Below, one piece after another: positions 1 to 11,089 of a DNA stretch of 64,000 nt (position 1 is the stretch's first letter; every line of letters starts with the position of its first letter). Made by a program: the position numbers and the translations under genes. This DNA comes from Eurosta solidaginis. Its lineage: Eukaryota > Arthropoda > Insecta > Diptera > Tephritidae. The notes under the pieces are model-generated. The model was not told the DNA's origin, searched no databases, and saw nothing but the letters and a program-made list of their open reading frames with translations. Location of the stretch: NCBI RefSeq assembly GCF_040869045.1, contig NC_090319.1, positions 243,281,832-243,345,831 of the forward strand, written 5' to 3'.

Positions 1-290
1 TTTGATGTCACTTCTACCGGACCAAATATGAGCCAAATCGGACATCATAGGTCGTTTTCTATTCATGTATGTATTATGTGTTCCAAATATGGACCAAATC
101 GACCAAAAATACGATTTTTTTGAATATCTCGATCTTTGCACCACCTAGGGGCGATTTTTTAATAAGTCGCTTTCTATTCTTGTATGTATTATGTGTTCCA
201 AATATGAGCCAAATCGCACCACAAATACGTTTTTTGTGAATTTCTCGATCCTTCCGCCACCTAGTGGCGATTTTTTTCTTATTATTACAT
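1..290. repeat. ~115-bp tandem repeat, about 2.5 units
   Basis: The motif TATTATGTGTTCCAAATATG recurs at 72 and 187, giving a 115-bp period, and each unit ends with a CACCTAG(G/T)GGCGATTTTT block. The array is cut by the window edge. A single related segment lies in reverse orientation at 51345-51385, next to HINE-1 copy D. No coding potential is seen. It could be the satellite core of another Helentron-like element, since such elements in flies carry 100-150 bp tandem repeats, but no terminus is visible here. Confidence 0.75.
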
Positions 291-602
291 TGTCATCAGA
301 TTCTGAAATATGTTCCAAGTTTCAAGCTTTTAGCTTATCGGGAAGTTACATAAATTTCAATTACAAAATTCGTGCCAGCCAGCCAACCCAGCCTGTCAAC
401 TCAAGCTAAATAAAACCCTTTAAAAAGGGATGACACATGGTAATTGGATTAGTTTATTGGCGCAAAATATAACTTTAGAAAAAACTTTGTAAAATGGGTG
501 TGACACTTACCATATTAAGTAGAAGAAAATGAAAAAGTTTTGCAGGGCGAAATCAAAAGCCCTTGGAATCTTGGCGGGAATACTGTTCGTGGTATTACAT
601 TT

Positions 603-751
603 ATGTGACCCGGCCTATGAAAAGGTCGCTTATGACTCAAAAAAGAAATTGCGAGAAAGAGCTGTTAAAGATAAACAATGAATTTCTTCAGTTTCTTAGT
701 AGTGGTAATTTTTTTGAGTCATAAGCCACTTTTTCATAGGCCGGGTCACAT
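603..751. mobile_element. 149-bp MITE with ~42-bp terminal inverted repeats
   Basis: The ends are near-perfect inverted repeats beginning ATGTGACCCGGCCTATGAAA, covering over half the element, so it can fold into one hairpin. It interrupts the HINE-1 sequence that reads without a break at 10915-10945 (GGTATTGCATATATAAATAA). The target duplication is ambiguous because the flank is AT-rich, so I assign no superfamily. Confidence 0.8.
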
Positions 752-936
752 ATAAATAAATTAGCGGTACCCGACAGATGATGATCGGGGTCACCCTGAT
801 CCACATTTTGGTCGATATCTCGAAAACGCCTTCACATATACAACTACAACACTCCCTTTTAAAACCCTCATTAATACCTTTAATATGATACCCATATCGT
901 ACAAACACATTATAGAGTCACCCCTGGTCACACACA

Positions 937-2934
937 CTTCGATCATGGAGCGGGTAGTGCCGGGCTTGATAACCGATACCAAGATCGAATGGGCAGTGAA
1001 GACGTTTTCTAAGTCTAAATCGTCTGGCCCAGATGGTATATTGCCGGCCATGCTACAAGTTTCAAGTAGGGCGGTCGCTGAATGGCTTAAAATAATATTC
1101 GATGGGTGCATAAGACTGAATAATGTACCGCACTCTTGGAGAACTGCTCATGTAGCTTTCCTACCAAAGGCGGGGAAGATCGGTCACGTGTATCCCAAAG
1201 ACTATAGACCCATTAGCTTAACATCATTTCTGCTCAAAATTTTTGAGAGGCTGATATATGTGTACATAAAGTCCAACGTGCATGAAAAGCTGCTCTCCAC
1301 AACACAGCATGCGTACACCAAAGGCAAGTCGGTAGACACCGCATTGCATAGGGTGGTAATAAGCATAGAGAAAGCCCTGGAATATAAGGAATATGCTCTA
1401 GGAGTCTTCTTAGGCATTGCCGGGGCTCTCAATAATGTTTCTAAATAAGCGATTATGGATGGTCTTAATTACATTAAAGTACATCCAGCCTTAACGAGAT
1501 GGATCGGCTGCATGTTAAGTTGCAGGAAGATTACATCGCAAAGGGGATTGTACGAGGCCACGAAATCAGGAAACGGGGGAACGCCGCAGGGAGGGGCGCT
1601 ATCACCTCTGCTGTGGACGCTGGTCATCAACCAACTGCTCAGGCGATTCGATGAGGGACCCGATAAATTGACGGCATACGCGGATGACGGTGCAATGGTC
1701 ATAAGTGGAAAGTGCTTTACAACGACTAGCTCTTTGCTGGATCGGGCGCTTCGGGATATTCATACCTGGGCATCAAATGTCGGGTTGAAAGTCAACGCGG
1801 ATAAGACCGATATGGTCTTGTTTACAAAGAGGTACAAGGTCCCAAATTGGATCAGGCCTAAGTTAGGAGCGGTGACCCTACAGGAGAAACCTTGCGCAAA
1901 ATATCTAGGAATCATCCTAGACAGTAAGCTGCCATGGAAGCTCAACGTGGAGGAGAGGGTGTAGAAGGCTTCAACGGCACTTTATGCATGTAAAATAATG
2001 CTGGGGTGTATGTGGGGTTTATCGCCCTCTCTTTCTCATTGGGTTTTTACAGTGATTGTAAGCCCTATTCTATACTGTGGAGTTCTTATTTGGTGGAAAG
2101 CCACACAAAAAACAACATACCTCAAAAAGTTAGAGGGGTATGCAGACTATCAATGCTTGCCATTACGGGAGCCCTGAAAACAACACCGACAGCTGCACTG
2201 TATGCCATTCTGCACATTCCACCTCTAGACCTGGTAGCAAAGAACATAGCGTTAACAACTGCAACCAGGCTCGGTGCCTCGGGGCAGCCTGATCGCCGAC
2301 CATAGGGCCATAGTAGTATAGCGTCATCAATCACAAGACGAGCAGACTACCTGATTCCTATGCGCTTCGAGGGCGATCTTAAGGCCACAATAGAGGGGGA
2401 CGGTTGGTGCAAGTGTGCTCAAATTGCGGACGAGGCGATACATGTGCACACAAATGGTTCCAAAGCAGTAGAAGGAGTAGGGTCTGCGGTATACTGTGCT
2501 GATCCGGAAATAAACACATCCTGCAGGCTGCCGGATTACTGTAGCGTTTTCCAAGCGGAAATAGTAGCCGTAACCAAAGCAGTAGAAACCCTGGAAGAAA
2601 ATAGCCCAAGCTGCAATCGTGTTAGCTTTTATATTGACAGTCAAGCAGCGATTAAGGCAATAATCTCGCATAGCACAGCATCTAAATGCGTGTTAGAGTC
2701 TAAGCAGTCCCTGGAGATAATCGAGACAGGGAGAATCATACATCTATATTGGGTCCCAGGTCATATGGGAATAGATGGGAATGAAAAAGCGGATGAACTA
2801 ATTAAAAGGCCGCATCCCTTGGAGCTTGCTCCGTAGGCGTCCCAATTAGACTGGGCGGAATTAAGCGAAGGCGAGAGGTCCACATGATCGACTAAGCAGG
2901 AAAGGCGTGGGTTCACGCACGGGGTTGTAAAGTG
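937..2934 (+). pseudogene. RT plus RNase H pseudogene of the RNase-H-bearing LINE
   Basis: The RT reads in frame from about 937 with recognisable blocks: SGPDGILPAML, DYRPISLTSFLLK, QHAYTKGKSVDTAL, GTPQGGALSPLLW and an intact YADD (TAYADDGAMV). The first catalytic aspartate block is damaged: FLGIAGALNN stands where FLDIEGAFNN is usual. In-frame stops occur at 1446-1448 and at the end of the 1455-1964 segment, and a frameshift lies near 2140. RNase H follows at 2360-2836. It keeps FQAE, YIDSQAA and GNEKADE, but the first acidic position reads HTNGSK rather than the usual TDGS. The product would have been a reverse transcriptase with RNase H for target-primed integration; this copy is dead. Confidence 0.85.
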
Positions 2935-4779
2935 TCGAATATTATATGTAGGTCTTACAACCTTAGACTAACAAAGTTGCTGCTATCATTAAAAAGGCAA
3001 ATTAATTGTTACCCAAACCTACTTGGTTGCACCTCAGATTTAGTATTTTTGAGTAATAATTTAAATTTCACATTGCTTAAATGCGATTCACCTATTACAA
3101 AGTCTGACATGCATCATGTACCGTTAGTCATAACTTTTGAATTTTATAGATTTGCCAAAGTCAGTAATGATAAATCAAATTTTTCTTTTAATTTTAAGCG
3201 ATGCAACTTTTTTGACCTGAACAATCTATTTCTGGAAATTAATTGGGATAGCCTGTTTCACAACTTAGACACTAACAGTTCTTTCGAGATATTTAAAACT
3301 ACTGTTGTGGACATCTGTAAACGGTCTATTCCTTTGGTTTCCAAAAAGTAGTATAAAGTTCCTTGGCATAACGCAGCCTTGATGAAAATTCGAAATTTGA
3401 GGAATAAATTTTTTCGCAAATTCAAAAATAGTAAAAATGTGGTGTTCTTCGCTAAGTATAAAGAGTTTGAAAGGAAGTTCACGTGCCTGGATAAATTTTT
3501 GCACAGAACTGCATCAAAAATTTCTGCCACGTCAAAGCTTTTTGAATGCATAATCCAAGAAAAATTACTAAGAATATTGTATGTCCAGAGCAACATGACT
3601 TTCTTCCCGGACGCTCAACTTTGACTAACTTAGCTATTTTTTCTGATGACTGCATCGCAGCTTTTCAGTCTGGGTGTCAGGTTGATGCAGTATATACGGA
3701 CTTTTCTAAAGCTTTTGATCGGGTTTCTCATGTAGTCCTGGTTAAGAAGCTGGCCTGTATAGGTCTCCACTCAGTGTTTCTAAAATGGATTGAATCGTAC
3801 CTACAAAACCGCAGTTGTAGGGTTGTTGTGGACAATGTGAGGTCTTCGCCTTTCGTTGCCTATTCTGGTGTCCCACAAGGAAGCATCCTAGGACCACCTT
3901 TCTTCATATTGTTCATTAATGACATTCGCTCCTTCTCTGCAGTTAGGTTTCTACTATATGCGGATGGTTTAAAAATCTATTCACTTATTCACAGTCAGCA
4001 TGACTCCGAATTGATGCAATTAGATTTGGATAATTTAAGTACATGGTGTAATAGCAATCGGTTAACTCTTAACTTAAAAAAAATGTTTTCATATAACTTT
4101 TTCAAAACGCGTCACTGATACCTCATACCATTTATCTAATTCGCCCCTTATAAGGGTTAGTGAAATAAAAGATCTGGGAGTAACTTTTGACTCCAAATTT
4201 ACTTTCGCAAACCATATTAACCGTTGCATCTCGAAATCGTATGCCATGCTTGCATTTCTTAGGCGTCATAGCTCGGAGTTCAGTGACCCTTACACGCTAA
4301 AGCTTTTGTATACAGCGTTTGTGCGCTCTAAACTTGAGTATGCCTGTTTCATTTGGTCGCCGTATTATCAGTGCCACATTGCAAGAATTGAGCGGATCCA
4401 GAAAGTATTCGTATATTTTGCTTTGCACAGCTTACGCTTCTCTGAGCCCATTCCGACTCATGAAGCTAGATGCGCATTGATTAATTTAAAGTCACTGCAG
4501 AACAGGAGACTAATTTTGTCGCTGTCGTTTATTTTTGACGTTTCTCGCGGTGCGACTGACTGCCCAATGCTCCTTGAGAGGATTTTCATCAACATTCCTG
4601 CCAGAGCGCTTAGGAACTCTGAATTCTTCAATGTTCGTCTTTTCAAAGCTCTTTATGCAATAAATGCTCCAATTACTAGAACCTTGATTGAGTTTAATAG
4701 AATTTTAAATTGTTTGGAAATAGATTTTTCTTGCTCAAAAGAGCGCTTTTTAAATACAATAAACCCTTTTTATAAGTAA
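2935..4779 (+). pseudogene. Endonuclease/RT pseudogene of the jockey-like LINE
   Basis: The 2932-3351 segment resembles the C-terminal part of an APE-type endonuclease (LDLVF-like CTSDLVFLSNNL, then DMHHVPLVI). RT sequence follows in a shifted frame from 3546: QHDFLPGRSTLTNL, VYTDFSKAFDRVSH, SGVPQGSILGPPFF. The catalytic motif reads LLYADGLKIYS, so the second aspartate of YADD is lost. About 70-90 residues of the RT fingers seem deleted near 3520. The thumb and C-terminal part lie at 4246-4779 (YTAFVRSKLEYA). Stops, frameshifts and the damaged active site make it inactive. Confidence 0.85.
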
Positions 4780-4890
4780 GCCATTTATTTAAACTAGTAA
4801 TTTGCCTACTGTTACCACATATTTCTACTTAGCCTGTAAGATTTTGTGTTCTAACTGGCTTAATAAATAAATACTAAATACTAAAAAGGA
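2935..4890 (+). mobile_element. Jockey-like LINE fragment nested in the RNase-H-bearing LINE
   Basis: The element is 5'-truncated within its endonuclease domain and ends with an A-rich tail (AATAAATAAATACTAAATAC, about 4864-4883), after which the C-terminal part of the host LINE resumes. Both neighbours are on the + strand. A related but diverged 3' fragment lies at 8828-9535. Junctions are placed by where the host protein homology stops and restarts, so they are good to about 10-15 bases. Confidence 0.8.
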
Positions 4891-4894
4891 AGGA

Positions 4895-5177
4895 CTGTAG
4901 ACTCATGGCGGGTATTCTGACTGGACACTGCCTTCTGGCGTCACATGCCTTTAAATTAGGCTTGGTCAGTGATAGCAGATGTAGGAATTGCGGGCTGGAG
5001 GAGGAAACGATCGAGCACGTTCTGTGCTCGTGCCCTGCACTTGCCAGGCTAAGAATCCAGCTATTAGGAGTGATTCAGCTGTCGGATCTAGAAGTAGCAA
5101 GTGGCTTAAGTACTAGGAAGCTTCTGGTATTTGCCAAGAGGACGGAGTTATTTTATAACATAGGTCCTGGTTTTTGA
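4895..5177 (+). pseudogene. C-terminal zinc-knuckle segment of the RNase-H-bearing LINE
   Basis: This resumes the host LINE after the nested insertion. It encodes ILTGHCLLASHAFKLGL followed by C-R-N-C, E-E-T-I-E-H-V-L and C-S-C-P, the Cys/His knuckle that sits C-terminal to RNase H in I/LOA/R1-type LINEs. The open part ends at 5177, and about 100 bases of 3' UTR follow before the AACCT-type tail. Confidence 0.8.
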
Positions 5178-5855
5178 TAGGGTTTTTCAGTTTGGTCGTT
5201 AAAACAAACTTCTGGTAACACTGCGGACTTATTCAGTCTCTGTGAGGTCCTCATGGACCGGCCAGTTCAACCTAACCTAACCACCACTGGTCCACCTTTA
5301 TGACGATATCTCGAAAAGGCGTCCACCTATAGAACTAAGGCCCACTCCCTTTTAAATAATCATTAACAATTTTCATTTGATACCCATATCGTACAAACAC
5401 ATTTTAGAGTCACTCCTGGTCAACCTTTATGGCGATATCTCGAAAAGGCGTCCACCTATGGAACTAAGGCCCACTTCCTTTTAAATAATCATTAACACCT
5501 ATCATTTGAAACCCATACTCTTTAATACCTTCCATTTGATATCCATGTCATACAAACACATTCCAGGTTTACCGTATGTTCATTTTCCTACATGGTGATT
5601 TTCCCTTATTTTGTCTTCAAAGCTCTCAGCTGAGTATGTAATGTTCGGTTACACCCGAACTTAGCATTCCTTACTTGTTGAATATGAAATAAGATTTGCG
5701 GTAACAAGAAGACAGGTAGAGGTTTGATGATAATAAAATTTATAGTGGTAGAGGTTTTTTAGAAACAATGCCTAAAAATATTATGACAAAAAAGTCTTCC
5801 GTTTACATAATATTTGTTTTATATAGTACTAGCTAACCTTGAACACATGTAGGAC

Positions 5856-6000
5856 CACAACATCAAAATCTTCGAGCTTTATGAGTTTTACCGATGTTGA
5901 TGGTTTTTGCCGAATACAGATCCGGTACGTTTGATATGATCTGCTGAACCTTCTAGGTCACCCAGCCCTATCCTTCCGTGAGGAACGGGATTCGCGAACG
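5856..6000 (-). repeat. Degenerate SINE-2 fragment
   Basis: Scattered matches in the same order as the copy at 58670-59066: an ACCGATGTTGATGG block, a TCCGGTACG block, then CCTTCTAGGTCACCC and a GTGAGGAACGGG block. The CAA tail is not preserved. It is clearly older than the other two copies in the window. Confidence 0.5.
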
Positions 6001-6050
6001 TATTTTCGAAAAACAACGTGACGATGTATAAAATCTATTTTATATATTCG

Positions 6051-6262
6051 GCGGCGCCGTGGTGTGGAGGTAGCGTTCTGCGAATAGCAAACACTCCGAG
6101 TGTATTTCTGCCATTAAAATCTTCTCAAATGCCGTTCAGAGTGGGCATTAAATAACTAGGTCCCTTCCCGTCAATTTATAGGAAAAATTAAAAGGAGCAC
6201 GACGCAAATTGGAAGGGAAGCTCGGCCTGGCCTACTCGGAGGTTAATAGCGTCAAGTATTTA
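6051..6262 (+). repeat. tRNA-derived SINE, internally deleted and old
   Basis: Begins GCGGCGCCGTGGTGTGGAGG, like the tRNA head of the copy at 27106-27470, then jumps to the body (CACTCCGAGTGTATTTCTGCC) and ends with the conserved GGAGCACGACGCAAATTGGA block. The B-box part of the head is missing, so it could not be transcribed by Pol III as is. Confidence 0.75.
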
Positions 6263-8827
6263 TTGTTTTATGTGTTAAAATCCAATTTTTACATCCTGAA
6301 ATTCGATTACCTATACTGAGCATCGATTGGAGTTTTCTGAAATTCAATTTTCTATTAAAACATTTCTAAAATCCTATAGATTTTTTCTGAAATAAAGATT
6401 TAATTTTTTATTTCAATCTAGAAAAGGCATAGGAAGCTCTAGTTTCAAAGCAATCACTTTAAATTTCAATACAACTTTTAAGTTATTATTATCAAAAATA
6501 GATTTAATTACCTTTGTGGACAAGTCTCATGAATTTCATGTAATATTTATCTTTTAATTCAGAGAAATTCAAAAAACAGCATCCAAGACTAAAAAAATTG
6601 GAATATTCTCTTGTCTAGAAACTGCAGAAAACGTAGAATGTTTTCCATTATACTGTCAAAATTATTTTATACACTGAAAACTTTTCTACGGTTTCTATAT
6701 TTTCCATACTCAACCCAATGTCCATATGCATATTTATGCATAGTATATTAATAATTTTGATATTAAAAAATTTGCAGCAGCTTCTAAAAATGTTTTACTG
6801 CAAAAAATAAGCATTTCATATTCAAGTTTCGCCCATAGTTACATTTTTGTACCAAAAGGAAGGTACTTCTGTGAATTGTGCGTGTGTATTTAATTTTGCC
6901 TTGTAAGTGTGGAAAATATACTACGATTTCTACGGATACTAAACTGACAGAAATGCCTTAAGGTTTTAAAGAATTGCTCTAAGGATTATCACTTTGGTAG
7001 ATAGTATTAGACTAATGTCATGAGAAATACATTCCCTACATATAAAGATACGGTGCGAGTCCAACCTTAAATTTATTCGAAAATGAACACAGCTACTTGT
7101 CATCAATCATTCCTGTCCTTAAAGTGTAAATTAGACCTCAGTGTATCTTTAATTGTGTTTTGTTTTTCAATTAAATTTCAAGGAAGTCTTTACAAAATAA
7201 TTTCGATTACTTTTTAAATTAATATCTTGTTTTACCTCTCAAATCCAGGCACTTCATTTTTCTAAAGCGGTTATTAGTCAATGCATGTATTCCAAGTTCA
7301 TAAGTACACGAGCACGTAAGTAAATTTATGCATTTTCACATGTGTAGAGCCTTTATTTAGTATTTGCACTATCTACTTGATTAAAAGTGGCGTCAAGTTG
7401 CTAGCGTACTGGCGGCTGCTCCAACTCAGCGCATTTGCATTTGATGGTTAACAAGAACTGCCGCAATTATCCACAATTGCTTCCTCGCACCTTTTACTTA
7501 ATTTTGTTGTATAATAAGTGAACACTTTTTACATAATCATAATTAGGGAGGCACTACATTTATTATGTGCAATAAAGACATTTCAGTAAAAGTCTATGTG
7601 AGTGCAATCTTGTACACTGCGAAATATGTCAATCGAAGTCTTTAATTTTTTTACTGGATATATAACATCCATGCTTAGCCGATTTTGGTCAATAATTAGT
7701 GCACTGAACTGAGTTTCAATTTTGTAGGATATTCTGAGTAGAGTAGCATTTGCATCTCCAGAACCAAACATTTAACAAAAAAAATAACAAAGCGTTCATT
7801 CTGCTCTAATTTTAACGTTTCAAAAACATCTTTAAATTGCTTTAACAAGTGAATATACAAATCAAAATTTTTAAATTGGTATCGTCTTCGGTGTTCGCTC
7901 CAGGCTCCACCAACCGGTTTTAGTGGAGTCAGAAAAATATATAATAATAATGGAAAAATCAGAAAATACACTGGAATGATGTAAGCGCACAGTGCAGGGC
8001 CTATTCGTCACCAGAAAATGTGGGCATTATTGCCTAGGTTATAGCGGGGCGAACTATAAGCTGTAGGGCTACGAGAGTCGACATTGCTGCTACGGTTTGA
8101 ACTGTGCTACAGAATTTCTAGCTACATATGTGAAGCAACTGAAGCAGGTGACACCCGCAATTGTCGGGAATAGCTGCCGTAGTAGGAAAAGCCTTAATGT
8201 AACGCAAATGGGTTGATATTATCCCTCGAAGCTGTTCGAAGGGACCGTAGAGCCTCTCCCGTGTGCCAACAGCAAGTGGCACTTGTCCAACATATACATA
8301 TATCATCATACATTTCCTAACATTCATGCATTGAATTATACAAAAATGAACAAGCAAAAAATGTTTGAATTTTATTTCATTCATTCAATTTTTCATTTTG
8401 TTTGTGTTTTAATTTTCTTGACATCATTTTCACATTCACATTAGCAAACAATTGTCATTTCCACCAGGATCTTGGCACTAAAGTTTCAAGAAATAATTTT
8501 CTTTAAGGCCGCTAATACAAGTTAAGTGTCTTATTTTTCTACCGTATTAGTTGAAAACCTAAATCGATTCGAATTTAAAATTGTACAAGTTAACTGAATG
8601 GTTTGAAATCAATCAGAATAAAATTTAATAAATTTTTAATAGAGATTAAAGGCTTATTCATTTTAACCTAAAATTTGTTAATGTGTATAATGAATGTTAA
8701 TGAAATGAAATGAATGGAATACCTATGCACACCTCATACCAGCATGTGAGGAATACCCCTTCAGGATGAAAGAGTTGTCCAATACTAACCGCAATTGATG
8801 TAAAAGAGATAGTTCAACTAACATAAT
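6263..8827. other. AT-rich intergenic stretch, nothing recognised
   Basis: Only short open frames with no recognisable domain are present (longest about 90 codons, at 7696-7971 and 8118-8384 on the minus strand). I see no terminal repeats, tandem arrays or RNA genes. It may contain old transposon remains too decayed to identify by eye. Confidence 0.5.
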
Positions 8828-9535
8828 GATGAGTTTCGTGAACTTGGCGTGCTTTTTGATTCATCCTTTACCTTTGCTAATCATGTTAACTTTCTTATAC
8901 CAACTTAGCGTTCTTACAACGATATGCTAGGGATTTCAAAGACCCGTATACCAGAAAAATTTTGTACAATTCCTTAGTACGTTCAAAGTTAGAATATGCC
9001 TCAATCATTTTGAATCCGATATACTCTTCACACTCTTTAAGAATTGAAAGAGTTCAGCGCAAATTCATACGGTTTTCTCTTCAACCTCTACACTTTGATA
9101 ATCCCATGCCACCCTACAATGCCAGATGCATGCTTATGAATGTCTTGCCACTTGAAGTCCAGCGTTCTGCTCAAGGCTTAGTGTTTATTTTTTATATAAT
9201 ATCTGGTGCTATTGACTGTTCTGAACTTCTTGGTCAGTTAACTTGCAATGTCCCTAACAGAGCCCTACGCTTTCACAATACATTCCGTATTGAAGTGTTG
9301 CGTTCTAATTACTTCAGCTTTGCTCCTCTTCTAAGAGGACTTGTTGATTGAATTCTATCACCTATCTATGAGTCGAGATCTTGACTTCGCCATGTCTAGG
9401 TCACTCTTCAAGGCATGCATTTAGTCTTACTATTTATCACATTAAGTCATACTTAAATTAATAATTTAGTTCTAAGTAAACCTGTAATCTAGTCAGTAAG
9501 GTATGTTACCATTGACCCAATACAGAAATGAAATA
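8828..9535 (+). pseudogene. Jockey-like LINE 3' fragment
   Basis: The frame 8962-9351 (YNSLVRSKLEYASIILNP ... RIERVQRKFIRFSLQ) aligns with the C-terminal part of the LINE nested at 2935-4890. Upstream, ELGVLFDSSFTFANHVN is readable at about 8838-8888 in another frame. The 3' end has an AATAAA at about 9529. RT catalytic motifs are absent, so this is a 5'-truncated, frameshifted copy. The two copies differ strongly, so they are different subfamilies or old. Confidence 0.75.
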
Positions 9536-9653
9536 AACATGGTGATTACCAAACAGCTTTTTTCTACCCCGGGTCTCGTTGGGTACTTGAGCGAGCACCT
9601 GCAAATGAGCACTTCTGTAAACATTACCCCATAGAGTGTCTGGTTCTCTTTTT

Positions 9654-9666
9654 ATACTCAGTTGAG
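9654..9666 (+). repeat. 5' subterminal inverted repeat of HINE-1 copy B
   Basis: ATACTCAGTTGAG is the exact reverse complement of CTCAACTGAGTAT at 13084-13096. The same pair bounds copy C (29083-29095 with one change, and 34573-34585). Confidence 0.85.
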
Positions 9667-9794
9667 CAGAGCTCACAGAGTATATTAAGTTTGATTGGAT
9701 AACGGTTGGTTGTACATATATAAAGGAATCGAGATAGATATAGACTTCCATATATCAAAATAATCAGGATCGAAAAAAAATTTGATTGAGCCAT

Positions 9795-9812
9795 GTCCGT
9801 CCGTCCGTCCGT
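9795..9812 (+). repeat. GTCY microsatellite of HINE-1 copy B
   Basis: GTCC repeated four and a half times after the block GATTGAGCCAT. The same position carries GTCY repeats in copies C and D, in HINE-3 (13376-13388) and in every HINE-2 unit. It is a hallmark of DINE-type elements. Confidence 0.85.
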
Positions 9813-11089
9813 TAACACGATAAGGACATTTTTAGGTATCTTGATGAAATTTGGTATGTAGGTTCCTGGGCACTCATCTCAGATCGCTATTTAAAATGAA
9901 CGATATCGGACTATAACCACGCCCACTTTTTCGATATCGAAAATTTCGAGAAACCGAAAAAGTGCGATAATTCATTACAAAATACCAATACAGCGACGAA
10001 ACTTGGTAGATGAGTTGAACTTATGACGCAGAATAGAAAATTAGTAAAATTTTGGACAACGGGCGCTGCACCGCCCACTTTTAAAAGAAGGTAATTTAAA
10101 ATTTTTGCAAGCTGTAATTTGGCAGTCGTTGAAGATATCATTATGAAATTTGGCAGGAACGTTACTACTATTACTATATATGTGCTAAATAAAAATTAGC
10201 AAAATTGAATGAAGAACAAGCCCACTTTTTAAAAAAAAATTTTTTTTAATTCAAATTTTAACAAAAAATTTAATATCTTTACTGTATATATGTAAATTAA
10301 GTCAAAATTCAACTCCAGTAATGATATGATGCAAAAAAATACAAAAATAAAAGAAAATTTCAAAATGGGCGTGGCTCCGCCCATTTTCATTTAGTTTGTC
10401 TAGAATACTTTTAATGCCATAAGTCGAACAAAAATTAACCAATCCTTTTGAAATTTGGCAGGGGCATAGATTTTATGACTGTAACTGTTTTCTGTGAAAA
10501 TGGGCGAAATCGGTGGAAGCCACGCCCAGCTTTTATACACAGTCCACAGTCTGGCCTTCCACTCGGCCGTTAACACAATAACTTGAGCTAAAACCGACAT
10601 ATCTTTACTAAACTTAGTCCACGTACTTATCTGAACTCACTTTATCTTGGTATAAAAAATGGCCGAAATCCGACCATAACCACGCCCACTTTATCGATAT
10701 CGAAAATTACGAAAAATGAAAAAAATGCCATAATTCTATACCAAATACGAAGAAAGGGATGAAACATGGTAATTGGATTGGTTTATTGACGCAAAATATA
10801 ACTTTGGAAAAAACTTTGTAAAACGGGTGTGACACCTACCATATTAAGTAGAAGAAAATGAAAAAGTTCTACAAGGCGAAATCAACAGCGTTTGGAATCT
10901 TGGCAGGAATACTGTTAGTGGTATTGCATATATAAATAAATTAGCAGTACCCGACAGATGATTTTCTGGATCACCTGGTCCACATTTTAGTCGATATCGC
11001 GAAAACGCCTTCACATATACATCTAAGGGCCACTCGCTTTTAAAACCCTCCTTAATACCTTTAATTTGATACCTATATCGTACAAACAT

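Larger units (their letters stand above)
937..5279 (+). mobile_element. RNase-H-bearing LINE (I/LOA group), 5'-truncated, split by another LINE
   Basis: The element starts inside the RT finger region (sequence like ERVVPGLITDTKIEWAVKTF) and runs through RT, RNase H and a C-terminal zinc knuckle to a tail of TTCAACCTAACCTAACC at 5263-5279. It interrupts the satellite units of HINE-1 copy A, and is itself interrupted at about 2935-4890 by a jockey-like LINE in the same orientation. The order RT, RNase H, CCHC fits LINEs of the I/LOA/R1 supergroup. The exact clade needs a phylogeny. Confidence 0.8.
418..5679 (+). mobile_element. HINE-1 copy A, 5'-truncated DINE/Helentron-like element, interrupted
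   Basis: Two pieces (418-936 and 5280-5679) match the middle and the 3' end of the complete copy at 9640-13138. The break lies within the ~128-bp satellite units and is filled by a LINE. The 3' end is complete: subterminal CTCAGCTGAGTAT at 5625-5637, hairpin GTTCGGTTACACCCGAAC at 5643-5660, then a terminal TTACTTGTT. The 5' terminus and the GTCY microsatellite are absent. Assignment to DINE/Helentron-like non-autonomous elements is by structure and is an inference. Confidence 0.8.

Noticed and set aside
885..936. N-terminus of the RT frame starting at 885
   Set aside because: The first ~17 codons are HINE-1 satellite sequence read by chance; LINE homology starts at about 937.
5263..5279. Telomeric CCTAA repeat
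   Set aside because: Only two to three units, explained as a LINE tail; flies do not use TTAGG telomeres.
7696..8384. Short minus-strand frames of 88-91 codons
   Set aside because: Composition looks random for AT-rich DNA, with no domain or splice support visible.
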